Shown here piece after piece: positions 8,394 to 15,995 of a stretch of 64,000 nt of DNA. The stretch lies in NCBI RefSeq assembly GCF_002796985.1, contig NZ_PEKX01000007.1:360268-424267 (forward strand), read 5' to 3'. A program made the position numbers and the translations under genes. Within the stretch, counting starts at the first letter, position 1. Every line of letters begins with the position of its first letter. Source of the DNA: Pseudomonas sp. (GTDB taxonomy: Bacteria > Pseudomonadota > Gammaproteobacteria > Pseudomonadales > Pseudomonadaceae). The notes beneath the pieces were generated by a model. It was not told the origin of the DNA. It saw only the letters and a list, made by a program, of their open reading frames with translations, and made no database searches.

Positions 8394-9272
8394 ATGTCCC
8401 GTCCACTGATCTCCACCTGGCCGCTGCCGCAGCAGGGCGTGCGCTTCATCACGCCACCGCGCCTGCGCCGCGCACTGGATCGCCACCCGCTGGGTCAGGC
8501 CTGCTATCCACTGGCTCTGGGGTACTACCCGGCGGCGGTGGGGCACCGCATGGAGCGAGAGAAGCCGGATGACCACCTGCTGATCTATTGCAGCGCCGGG
8601 CAGGGTTGGCTGGAAACAGCGGATGGACGATTCGAGGTTGTCGGCGGCGATTTTCTCGTGCTGCCCAAGGGCCACGCCCACGCCTACGGTGCTGACCCGC
8701 AGCGGCCCTGGTCGATCTTCTGGGTGCACCTGGAAGGCCGCTTGGCCGAAGACTTCCTGCGCCCGCTGGGCAAGTCGCCGCGCCTGCGCGTGGGCGTGCA
8801 GCCGCGCATTCTCGGTGAGTTCGATGCGCTGTTGGCGCTGCGTCGGCAAGGCCTGAGCCTGCCGCACTTCATTCACGCCGCGCACCTGCTGCAAAGCCTG
8901 CTGACCTCGCTGGCCCTGCGCCCGGCGCGGGCGCGCTTGAAGTCCGGGCGGGTACTGGACGTGGAAGCGGTGCAGGCAATGATGCGCGAGCACCTGCACG
9001 ACGCGCTGAACCTCGACGAGCTGGCGGCGCAGTTCCGCCTGTCGCGCTTCCACTTCGCCAAGACCTATCGCGCATTGACCGGCCAGGCGCCGATCCAGGA
9101 TTTCATCCGGTTGAAGATGACCCATGCCTGCCGCCTGCTCGACCAGGGCAACCTGGAAGTACGGCAGGTTGCCGAGCAACTGGGCTACGCCGACCCGTAC
9201 TACTTCTCGCGGCTGTTCAAGAGCGTGGTGGGCATGGCACCCAGTCACTACCGTGCGCTGCATACCGGCTGA
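8394..9272 (+). CDS. AraC-family regulator of the valine cluster
   Basis: 292 aa from the ATG at 8394; an upstream in-frame ATG at 8355 gives 305 aa but falls inside the second operator repeat, so the shorter form is preferred, though neither start has a good ribosome site. The N-terminal half is a cupin-like sensor (HRMEREKPDDHLLIYCSAGQ, LPKGHAHAY) and the last 100 residues hold two helix-turn-helix units, the second ending in the typical YADPYYFSRLFKSVVGMAPS. It is divergent from the isobutyryl-CoA dehydrogenase operon and presumably activates it; the ligand is not known. Confidence 0.82.
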   Translation: MSRPLISTWPLPQQGVRFITPPRLRRALDRHPLGQACYPLALGYYPAAVGHRMEREKPDDHLLIYCSAGQGWLETADGRFEVVGGDFLVLPKGHAHAYGADPQRPWSIFWVHLEGRLAEDFLRPLGKSPRLRVGVQPRILGEFDALLALRRQGLSLPHFIHAAHLLQSLLTSLALRPARARLKSGRVLDVEAVQAMMREHLHDALNLDELAAQFRLSRFHFAKTYRALTGQAPIQDFIRLKMTHACRLLDQGNLEVRQVAEQLGYADPYYFSRLFKSVVGMAPSHYRALHTG

Positions 9273-9383
9273 CTCTGAAATGGGCACGTGGCGTGGTGCG
9301 TCTGCCGTGCTGGCGTGCACCACCGTGCACGTCAGCTCAAGGCTCGCTAGTCTGCGACGACCACAAGAAGAGGAGCCTGTCCC

Positions 9384-9947
9384 ATGCTGCCCGTGATCGC
9401 CGAACTGCTACTGACCCTGGCCTGCGCCATCGCCGCCTGGCTCGCTCTGCGCGAGAAAATGGGCTGGCGGGCGCTGGGTTTCCTGTCCATGGGCATCGCG
9501 GCACTGCTGGGTGCGCTGGAATATGGCGGCGCCGTCGGGCTGGCCGACGCGCATCACGTCGCGAGCGTGGTGTCCGGCGCCGTGGGCCTGCCGTTGATCG
9601 CGCTCGGGCGCTTGTCTGGCGGCCTCGGCCGGCAGGCGCTGGTGCTGGTTGTCGGCGTGCTGCTGGTGTTCCTGGCGCAGCTCTCGCTGGTGAGCAACCT
9701 GATCGCACTGCTGGTGATCGCCTGGCCCGGCCGTTCCCGGCGCTATGCGATGGCATTGCTCGGCGCGCTGCTGTTCATCGGCAGCGGCCTGCTGATCGGC
9801 ACCCGCGGCGAACTGGCCGGTTTGCCGCGTCGCGAACTGTTCCACCTGGGGCTGACGGTCGCCGTCGTGGCGTGGATTTTTGCCGGCCTGGGCAGCGCTT
9901 TGCCGCGTTTGCCGGGCGCATGGGCAGCGCGGCACAAGTCGCCTTGA
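9384..9947 (+). CDS. Conserved hydrophobic membrane protein, function unknown
   Basis: 187 aa, preceded by AGAGGAG at good spacing. About six hydrophobic segments are visible (for example residues 1-20, 29-47, 59-75, 85-101, 103-115, 121-140, 153-172) with few charged residues between them, so it is an inner-membrane protein. I recognise no family motif. It precedes ung by 54 bp on the same strand and could be cotranscribed with it. Confidence 0.65.
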   Translation: MLPVIAELLLTLACAIAAWLALREKMGWRALGFLSMGIAALLGALEYGGAVGLADAHHVASVVSGAVGLPLIALGRLSGGLGRQALVLVVGVLLVFLAQLSLVSNLIALLVIAWPGRSRRYAMALLGALLFIGSGLLIGTRGELAGLPRRELFHLGLTVAVVAWIFAGLGSALPRLPGAWAARHKSP

Positions 9948-10001
9948 CTTAGCCGGGGCGCTTGCTTAGCGTGCCGGTTCGTTTTACCAGGCGGATGCAC
10001 C

Positions 10002-10694
10002 ATGACCAACGAAGACCGGATCAAGCTGGAACCCAGCTGGAAAGAAGCCCTCCATGAGGAATTCGAAAAGCCCTACATGAAGCAGCTGGGCGAGTTCCTG
10101 CGCACGGAGAAGGCCGCCGGCAAGGTGATCTTCCCGCCCGGTCCGCTGATCTTCAATGCGCTGAACAGCACGCCGCTGGAGCGCATCAAGGTCGTGATCA
10201 TCGGCCAGGACCCGTACCACGGCCCCGGCCAGGCCCACGGTCTGTGCTTCTCGGTGCAGCCGGGCGTGCCGACGCCGCCGTCGCTGCAGAACATCTACAA
10301 GGAGCTGCATCGCGACCTCAACCTGCCGATCCCCAGCCACGGCTACCTGCAGCACTGGGCCGAGCAGGGCGTATTGCTGCTCAACACCTCGCTCACCGTC
10401 GAGCAGGCCAATGCCGGCTCCCACGCCAATGCCGGTTGGCAACCGTTCACCGACAAGGTGATCGAAGTCGTCAGCGCGCGCTGCGACTGCCTGGTGTTCC
10501 TGCTCTGGGGCGCCCACGCGCAGAGCAAGCAAAAGCTGATCGACGCGCAGAAGCACCTGGTGCTCAAGTCCGCGCACCCCTCGCCGCTGTCGGCTTACCG
10601 GGGCTTCCTCGGCAACGGCCACTTCAGCCGCACCAACAAGTTCCTCGAACAGAACGGCCTGACGCCTATCGACTGGTCGCTGCCGCCGGTGTGA
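10002..10694 (+). CDS. ung: Uracil-DNA glycosylase
   Basis: 230 aa, family 1 UDG. The water-activating motif GQDPYHGPGQAHGL (D70) and the DNA-intercalating loop HPSPLSAYRGF (H192) are both intact, as is the uracil-binding LLLNTSLTVE. The enzyme removes uracil from DNA to start base-excision repair. It marks the right edge of sequence collinear with PAO1 before the accessory lipase island begins at about 10.8 kb. Confidence 0.97.
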   Translation: MTNEDRIKLEPSWKEALHEEFEKPYMKQLGEFLRTEKAAGKVIFPPGPLIFNALNSTPLERIKVVIIGQDPYHGPGQAHGLCFSVQPGVPTPPSLQNIYKELHRDLNLPIPSHGYLQHWAEQGVLLLNTSLTVEQANAGSHANAGWQPFTDKVIEVVSARCDCLVFLLWGAHAQSKQKLIDAQKHLVLKSAHPSPLSAYRGFLGNGHFSRTNKFLEQNGLTPIDWSLPPV

Positions 10695-10837
10695 TGCCGA
10701 TGCTCCGGCGCGTGTGGCTAGCAGTGCTGCCGGGCCTTGTGCTTGGCGGGAGCTGACTCGCTGCCGGCTCCCTTGTCGACAATCATCGTTCCAGCGAGTC
10801 GATCTATGGCTTTACGAGATCGACTACGCAGCCGTGC

Positions 10838-11464
10838 TTACTTGCCTTGTAATTGTGAAACCCAGGGTTCGAAGCGAATGGCCTCTGCCCCGATAGCATC
10901 AAATGAAAAGCGTGGCCATTCGTCTTTACGCTTGAAATCCAGCGTCTCCCTGTCGAATTCGTCCGTGGTGATGAAGGGGATGTACTTCTTTTGAATGACC
11001 AACAATGGGGCTCTCTTCTCTCTGGGGACTTGATCGGATGTTGTACGTCGCTCCTCAACGACAAAAAGTTCCTCCAAATTCCCGGTGATCGTTCGTCCTT
11101 CTGCTGCCAGGGAGTACTTCGTTCTAAGCATGACGTGGTTCAATTTCCACTGGCAGCGGCCGCCGCCATCCAGGTAAAAACGGGTCCGGTAGATGTCGCT
11201 GCTGCCCTGTTGCAGAAGTTCCGCCTGGACAATCTTGAGTTCTGGCTCAAGTCCCATAGCTACTCGCTGATTCGATTCACAGTGCTTGGACACATAGAAC
11301 GCCACCGCAGGCAGAATGGAAGAGCCTGGCTGCACCTTCACCGCCACCGACAGCTGCGGGCTGTCCGGTGGTGGGGCGAGGCTATTCTGACTGCAAGCGG
11401 CAAGACCCAGGCAGAGACTCCCAAGTGACAAAACAGATATGAACCTGCTTTGCGACGGACTCAT
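10838..11464 (-). CDS. Putative lipoprotein, third member of immunity-like family
   Basis: 208 aa with a type II signal peptide ending in the lipobox LGLAAC (C24), so it should be a periplasm-facing lipoprotein. It shares the block DGGG-x-CQWKL with the two larger lipoproteins of this island and the pattern of a beta-rich N-terminal half (SVAVKVQPG), but is otherwise divergent. Its ATG overlaps the stop of the upstream paralogue in an ATGA, so the two are translated together. By analogy with tandem immunity genes behind type VI lipases it may be an orphan or alternative immunity protein; this is inference. Base composition is lower in GC than the flanking genes. Confidence 0.7.
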   Translation of the reverse strand: MSPSQSRFISVLSLGSLCLGLAACSQNSLAPPPDSPQLSVAVKVQPGSSILPAVAFYVSKHCESNQRVAMGLEPELKIVQAELLQQGSSDIYRTRFYLDGGGRCQWKLNHVMLRTKYSLAAEGRTITGNLEELFVVEERRTTSDQVPREKRAPLLVIQKKYIPFITTDEFDRETLDFKRKDEWPRFSFDAIGAEAIRFEPWVSQLQGK

Positions 11465-12246
11465 TTCGATTGCCCCAGGCGGATAGCTTGGAGTTTGTCG
11501 AAGTCGGGCTCGCTGCTGCCGTCGGCGATGATGCTGCCGTCTGGGTAGGTGAATTGAGTATGGTTACCCTCCTTTTTCACCTTCGGTCCCGCTGAATAAA
11601 CTACGTAACCAGCGTGCAGTGCAGGTTCAAAGTCGACACGTTGCGCAGTGGGAACTCTATAAGACCTATAGATATCACCATCTCCTAACAAGCGAACTTG
11701 CTTCCTGTAGGGGCCTAGGAACTCTTCATCCACCCAAGGGTAGTAGTCCTCCTGTATCAATAAATTGCCCACGATGTCCTGTGTCTGATCGGGGTATGAG
11801 CGTTGCTGGGGATAGTTGTCATCAAAAATAGCGATGACCCCCCCCCCTCGACCTGATTGAACATCTGCCCCGAAGCGCCCTGTGTTCTGGTAGCTAACCC
11901 CAAAAGTAACGTTGCTCAGCTTCCACTGGCAGGCACCGCCACCATTCCTGGCTAACTTGGCTTCATAGCGATCACTTTGCCTCTGGCGCTGTGGTTGCAC
12001 TTCGATAGGGTAGAACCCGTCGACTTCGTAAGGAACACCATCGGCTGACTCCTTGCTTGGACATTTTGCCGAGCGGTACATCACCCGCATGCTGTCCGCC
12101 GCCAGGTCCGGTGGCACCTTGATAGTGATGGTCACCTGTTCGCCGCCGGGTGCCGGAGCGAATGTTGGTTGCTGCGCGCAGCCGCTGAGGCTGGCGAGCG
12201 CGAGCAGGGTGCCGCTGGCGCTATTGATCAGAAAGTTCATGCTCAC
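11461..12246 (-). CDS. Putative lipase immunity lipoprotein (paralogue 2)
   Basis: 261 aa from a GTG at 12246 (ATG at 12240 is the alternative), with lipobox LSGC near residue 23. It is a clear paralogue of the lipoprotein at 14618-15391: RSAKCPSKESADGVPYE, GGGACQWKLSNVTFGV and GRGGGV are shared. Cysteine pairs and a periplasmic address fit an immunity protein that blocks a phospholipase delivered to the periplasm. The RGGG segment is encoded by ten consecutive G (11838-11847 on the given strand as C), a length prone to slippage. It follows the small 63-codon gene and couples to the 208-aa lipoprotein. Confidence 0.75.
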   Translation of the reverse strand: MSMNFLINSASGTLLALASLSGCAQQPTFAPAPGGEQVTITIKVPPDLAADSMRVMYRSAKCPSKESADGVPYEVDGFYPIEVQPQRQRQSDRYEAKLARNGGGACQWKLSNVTFGVSYQNTGRFGADVQSGRGGGVIAIFDDNYPQQRSYPDQTQDIVGNLLIQEDYYPWVDEEFLGPYRKQVRLLGDGDIYRSYRVPTAQRVDFEPALHAGYVVYSAGPKVKKEGNHTQFTYPDGSIIADGSSEPDFDKLQAIRLGQSK

Positions 12247-12283
12247 TGGTCCTCTTCATTGACGCTGTTGGGCAGCGTGATGC

Positions 12284-12475
12284 TCAGCTCGTCGGGGTAG
12301 CGGGTGGGATGGCCCGGGTCATGCCGTGCTGGTCGGCCACCCCCTCGTAGACCTTGTGTTCCTGGGTGGTGATGCGGTACTGCACAAAGGCGTACGGGCC
12401 ACCATTGTGCTGTGTGACCTGGTAGGTCACCTGGTGGAGCGGGAACTGGCCGGGGTGGATCAGGATGTTGCTCAT
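12284..12475 (-). CDS. Small type VI-associated protein, probably frameshifted
   Basis: 63 aa as read, ATG at 12475, 4 bp after the preceding stop. It has the pattern PYAFVQYRI...KVYEGVADQHGMTR, the short beta domain often found in effector N-termini and VgrG/PAAR cargo regions; a similar PHQPYRA...FSGQSDGQGVI lies in the adjacent lipase. After AIPP the frame runs into a stop, but one base over the frame continues as RYPDELSITLPNSVNEEDQ and ends at 12243 in a GTGA overlap with the next gene's GTG start. The longer form of about 78 aa looks ancestral, so one base appears to be missing near 12300-12312. Role unknown; adaptor or domain remnant are possible. Confidence 0.6.
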   Translation of the reverse strand: MSNILIHPGQFPLHQVTYQVTQHNGGPYAFVQYRITTQEHKVYEGVADQHGMTRAIPPATPTS

Positions 12476-12479
12476 GCTG

Positions 12480-12791
12480 TCACTCCTCGGTTGGGCGCTT
12501 GCGGTAGATGTTTTCGGTGGGCTCGCCGACTGGTCGCTCCAGGCCGGCGAAGCGTTCGATCGCGTCGCCGCCGCCTTCCAGTTGTTCGGTCATCACCATT
12601 GCCTGGGGCAGTAACTGTTGCAGGGCGAGGAACAGCTCGTTGCGCTTGCGCTCCTCCTCGGGGCTTTTCGCAGACCCACTGGCCATCTGTTCCATGAAGG
12701 CGGCGCGCTCTTTCTTGCGTTCCAGTGGCATGGTTGGGGCGCACAGTTCCAGCAACTGGTTGTGCAGGAAGGGCAGGTACTGCGAACTCAT
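12480..12791 (-). CDS. Small helical protein of the lipase operon, unknown function
   Basis: 103 aa. The ATG overlaps the lipase stop codon (ATGA at 12788-12791), so it is translationally coupled to the lipase. Composition is charged and helical (PLERKKERAAFMEQMASG, EEERKRNELFLALQQLL), with no signal peptide, membrane segment or cysteine pair; one cysteine is present. A cytoplasmic chaperone or adaptor for the lipase is plausible because of position and size, but no family motif is recognised. Confidence 0.65.
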   Translation of the reverse strand: MSSQYLPFLHNQLLELCAPTMPLERKKERAAFMEQMASGSAKSPEEERKRNELFLALQQLLPQAMVMTEQLEGGGDAIERFAGLERPVGEPTENIYRKRPTEE

Positions 12792-14593
12792 GAAATGGTC
12801 CGTGGCGCTGACGCGATGGGAACCGGTTCGGGGTTGCTGTAGGGCGGGAAATACTGCTTCAGGCTGTCCCTCGACAGCGATTGGATGAAGGCCTTTTGCT
12901 GCTCGCTGGCGTACTGGCTCTTTTCATCGCTCAGGCTGGGCACCAGGTAGAGCTTGGTGATTTTCGCCAAGCGCCGGGTCAGTACGCGTTGTTGCGGCAT
13001 GCGCGGGCCGTCATTGCCGCCCTGGACGGCGGGTTGTGTGTCGTTGCTTTGCATCGTCTGCTGGGCGGTGAAGAACAGCACCGGGTTGCCGTGGTGCCAG
13101 TACGGGTCGCCGAACTCCACGATCTTGCTGGCCAGCAGCTCGCCGGTGGACCACAGGTAGCCCAGGTCCGGCCCCAGCGGGCCGAGCGCCTGGTACAGCC
13201 AGTTGTCCAGCTCGGCTTCCGGCGGCACGCAGGGGATCAGGTCGGCGTCGTTGATATGGCGGTAGTGCGTGAAGCGCAGATATTGCATGGCCATGGCGGT
13301 AAAGGTACGCGGCATGCCATAGGTGTAGAGCAGGGGGTTGAAGTCTTTTAGTTCGGCCGAGTGGATCAGACCCAAGGCGCCGCCCAGGCTGTGGCCACAG
13401 ATGAATAGCTTCTTATCGCGAGCTTGTTCCTGTATTTCCTCAAGGCGCTCACCAAATAGTTTTTTGGCAACTTCGAAAGCTTGTAGGAATCCGAAATGCA
13501 CCTTGCCCTTGTTGGTCAGTTGCGTGCAGGGCGCCTTGGTTTCACAGCGCGTGCCATCGGCCAGCACCGGCTGGTACTGCGCATCGGTCAGCCAGTCCCA
13601 GAACTCCGAGGTGCCGCGCCAGGCCACCAGCAGTTGGGTCTTGTTGCTGACATAGAACAGCTGGGTGTCCTCGATGATGCGCAGCGGAATGTTCGGTTCG
13701 CTCTTGGGCACCGACACCGTGCGCGCATCCAGCATCACTGCCGTGGTGTAGCGCTCGCTGAAGGGCACATCTACCACCAGCGCCGCTGGCCAAAGCCCGC
13801 CGGGCGTGGGGGGCGGGAAGGAGGGCGTTCGAGAGAGGTCCAGGCATTGCCGGAAGAAGAACTCCTCTACTGAGCCGCGCAGTTCTTCCGCAGGAGTGAG
13901 CACGCGCTGCTTGCGTGCCTTGAAGGTCACATCGGTGTAGGAGAGGTCCGCCATCAGCCCCAGGTTGTAGGCATTGGCCATGCTGTATTCGGGCTGGTGG
14001 TGCAGCACCAGGTTCCAGGCGCGGAACGGGCAGATTTCCAGCACATGGCGGCGGTTCAGTGCGTCAGCTGCGATGGTAAAGCCGCTGAACTTGGGATCAG
14101 GGAAATGGAAGGCGGGCAGTTGGTTGCCAGTCCACTCAGGCTTAATCTTAGGTAAGCGGTCGCACAGTTGACCAATGCGTAGGTAGTGATGGGCATTGCC
14201 GGCTTCCCGCGCCAGCTTTTCCGCTCGAGAGCCCGGTGCTGGCGGACCGTAGCTATAGGCGTACAGCGGCTCCCGCAGCTTTTCCCCGCGCGTGGCGCGC
14301 AAGCGGCGGGTCTGCATGACCTCAGCCAGCGGATCGGCAGTCAGCCACAAGGTCACGGCAATGGGATGGAGGCCTTCCAAGCGGATCACGCCCTGACCAT
14401 CGCTTTGGCCGCTGAACTCGGGGACCAATCCGCAGCGCGTTGCCTCGTTGCTCGCTCGATAAGGTTGGTGCGGCAGCGGGTCACCTTGTTCGTCGAGCAA
14501 CTGGAGTTCCAGCCAGTGGCGAATCTGCTTGCCACGAACGATGACTGTTTTGACTGCGCAGATGGTATCGGTACGATGGGAGTATTCAGACAT
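12788..14593 (-). CDS. Class 3 lipase, probable type VI secretion lipase effector
   Basis: 601 aa without a signal peptide. The catalytic half has the nucleophile elbow ICGHSLGGALG (S402), the acid in NDADLIPCVPP (D451) and a histidine in DPYWHHGNP (H500 or H501), the class 3 lipase plan; VAWRGTSEFWDWLTD forms the upstream strand and oxyanion region. The first 100 residues resemble the beta domain seen in type VI cargo. A cytoplasmic lipase in an operon with signal-peptide lipoproteins matches Tle effector/Tli immunity pairs, which hydrolyse phospholipids of competitor cells. No vgrG, PAAR or Hcp gene is in the window, so delivery by type VI is inferred. It sits between ung and tctA in a non-conserved insert. 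Confidence 0.8.
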   Translation of the reverse strand: MSEYSHRTDTICAVKTVIVRGKQIRHWLELQLLDEQGDPLPHQPYRASNEATRCGLVPEFSGQSDGQGVIRLEGLHPIAVTLWLTADPLAEVMQTRRLRATRGEKLREPLYAYSYGPPAPGSRAEKLAREAGNAHHYLRIGQLCDRLPKIKPEWTGNQLPAFHFPDPKFSGFTIAADALNRRHVLEICPFRAWNLVLHHQPEYSMANAYNLGLMADLSYTDVTFKARKQRVLTPAEELRGSVEEFFFRQCLDLSRTPSFPPPTPGGLWPAALVVDVPFSERYTTAVMLDARTVSVPKSEPNIPLRIIEDTQLFYVSNKTQLLVAWRGTSEFWDWLTDAQYQPVLADGTRCETKAPCTQLTNKGKVHFGFLQAFEVAKKLFGERLEEIQEQARDKKLFICGHSLGGALGLIHSAELKDFNPLLYTYGMPRTFTAMAMQYLRFTHYRHINDADLIPCVPPEAELDNWLYQALGPLGPDLGYLWSTGELLASKIVEFGDPYWHHGNPVLFFTAQQTMQSNDTQPAVQGGNDGPRMPQQRVLTRRLAKITKLYLVPSLSDEKSQYASEQQKAFIQSLSRDSLKQYFPPYSNPEPVPIASAPRTIS

Positions 14594-14617
14594 GGGGAGT
14601 CCTCCATGACGAGCTAT

Positions 14618-15391
14618 TTAATCGGTTGGCTTTGGGGGGGTTAGCTCTTGTAGCTTTTGAAATCTTGGCCTTGAGTTACTGTCAGATATTGTGCCGTCGG
14701 GATATGAATTTTTTGCTTGCTCATTGCTATTTCTATCCCTTACGCCCAAGGTTTTTACGATTAGGTTGTCGTGTAAAATTGGCTCGAAATGGATTTGTTT
14801 CGCTTTTTTTGCGAGATATGTTTCTGTGTCTTTTATTCCGAATATATTTATCTTTACACGATGGCCACTAAGGAAATTCTCAATGATCCATGGGTAGTAT
14901 TCCTTTCTTATTGATAAGTCACCTTCCACAATTTCGATGCCTTCGCCTGTTTGCTCTTGGGGATGATTGTTATCAAAGATTACAATTACTCCCCCCCCGC
15001 GCCCGTACTTAACACCCCCCCCAAACTGCGCCGTATTCTCGTAATGCACCCCAAAGGTCACGTTACTAAGTTTCCATTGGCAGGCGCCGCCGCCGTCCCT
15101 GGCCAACTTGGCCTCATACAGGTCGCTCTGCCCCACCTGCCGGGGCGCCACGTCGATGGGGTAGAAGCCGTCTATCTCGTAGGGCACGCCATCGGCAGAT
15201 TCCTTGCTCGGGCATTTGGCCGAGCGGTACATCACGTGCATCGTGTCCGCTGCCAGATCCTTGGGCACTTTGACGCTGACCGTGACTTGCTCGCTGTTGG
15301 GCGGGGGAGAAAATACGGCCTCTTGGGCGCAACCGCCGAGACTGAATAACAGGAAGGCGGCCGATGCCGTGAATAATCCAGGTGTTTTCAT
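14618..15391 (-). CDS. Putative lipase immunity lipoprotein (paralogue 1)
   Basis: 257 aa, ATG at 15391 behind GGAG. Signal peptide with lipobox SLGGC (C21). The first 150 residues match the paralogue at 11461-12246 closely (KCPSKESADGVPYE, CQWKLSNVTFGV, YGRGGGV) whereas the last 100 are much more divergent and are AT-rich for this genome. It directly precedes the lipase by 24 bp in the same operon, the classic position for the cognate immunity gene. Two runs of eight C on the given strand (14991-14998 and 15015-15022) lie inside it. Lipid anchoring would place it in the periplasm, where the lipase acts. Confidence 0.75.
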   Translation of the reverse strand: MKTPGLFTASAAFLLFSLGGCAQEAVFSPPPNSEQVTVSVKVPKDLAADTMHVMYRSAKCPSKESADGVPYEIDGFYPIDVAPRQVGQSDLYEAKLARDGGGACQWKLSNVTFGVHYENTAQFGGGVKYGRGGGVIVIFDNNHPQEQTGEGIEIVEGDLSIRKEYYPWIIENFLSGHRVKINIFGIKDTETYLAKKAKQIHFEPILHDNLIVKTLGVRDRNSNEQAKNSYPDGTISDSNSRPRFQKLQELTPPKPTD

Positions 15392-15444
15392 TTAATTCTC
15401 CGGAAAGAGGTTGTCATAATTGCTTGGATATAGGCTTGTCACTA

Positions 15445-15807
15445 TCAGTTGAAGTGCCGCGGGCATTGCGAAAGATCCTCTTCACTCCAGTCCGTCAGCG
15501 GCAGGGTGAGTGTGTCGGCAATAAAGGAGAACGGCGTATCGAGAGCGCCCAGCAAGATATTGAAGCCAAGTGTGCTCTTTATCGCCGACCAATCAGTCAT
15601 GGCGGCGAAGTCCCACGACAATCCTTGATATGGGCAGGTTGGGCCATAGGATACTGCTGCCCCCAGGGTGCCGCAGCCGAGAAGGGTCGAGAACAGAAGT
15701 GCCAGCGTCGAAGTCTGGATAGCTTTTACGATCCGGAGTTTGGTCGGGGTGCTATTAGTTGGAGGACGGTTATTAATTGCGGAGGCGGCGAAGGCGCGGA
15801 AATTCAT
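15445..15807 (-). CDS. YceK/YidQ-family lipoprotein
   Basis: 120 aa from the ATG at 15807 (AAGGA about 10 bases upstream); a longer frame begins at 15849. After an unusually long N-terminal tail of about 25 residues comes KAIQTSTLALLFSTLLGC, a lipobox signal, then the family body GTLGAAVSYGPTCPYQG and ALDTPFSFIADTLTLPLT, which is typical of the DUF1375 YceK lipoproteins. Function of the family is unknown. It lies upstream of the lipase operon on the same strand and ends 53 bp before it; whether it belongs to the module is unclear. Confidence 0.7.
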   Translation of the reverse strand: MNFRAFAASAINNRPPTNSTPTKLRIVKAIQTSTLALLFSTLLGCGTLGAAVSYGPTCPYQGLSWDFAAMTDWSAIKSTLGFNILLGALDTPFSFIADTLTLPLTDWSEEDLSQCPRHFN

Positions 15808-15923
15808 CTGGCAGGCATCCTTGTCGGAGAGAGTCCCGCTTTTACGCAATCATGCACTTCTGTGGCGATAGGACCTGTCCTAAAGCGTTAGCCGAATCAG
15901 CGTCAGTTTTTTCCGTCATCCCG

Positions 15924-15953
15924 CCAAAAAAGAGGCCCGCACAGAGGCGGGCC
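15924..15953 (-). terminator. Intrinsic terminator of the tct operon
   Basis: Read leftward, GGCCCGC-CTCTGT-GCGGGCC is followed by TCTTTTTT. The hairpin stem is 15934-15940 with 15947-15953. It stands 43 bp beyond the tctA stop codon. Confidence 0.8.
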
Positions 15954-15995
15954 TTGAAAGTCGCCGCGCGTCTCGACGCGGCGAGCGTGGTGGCT

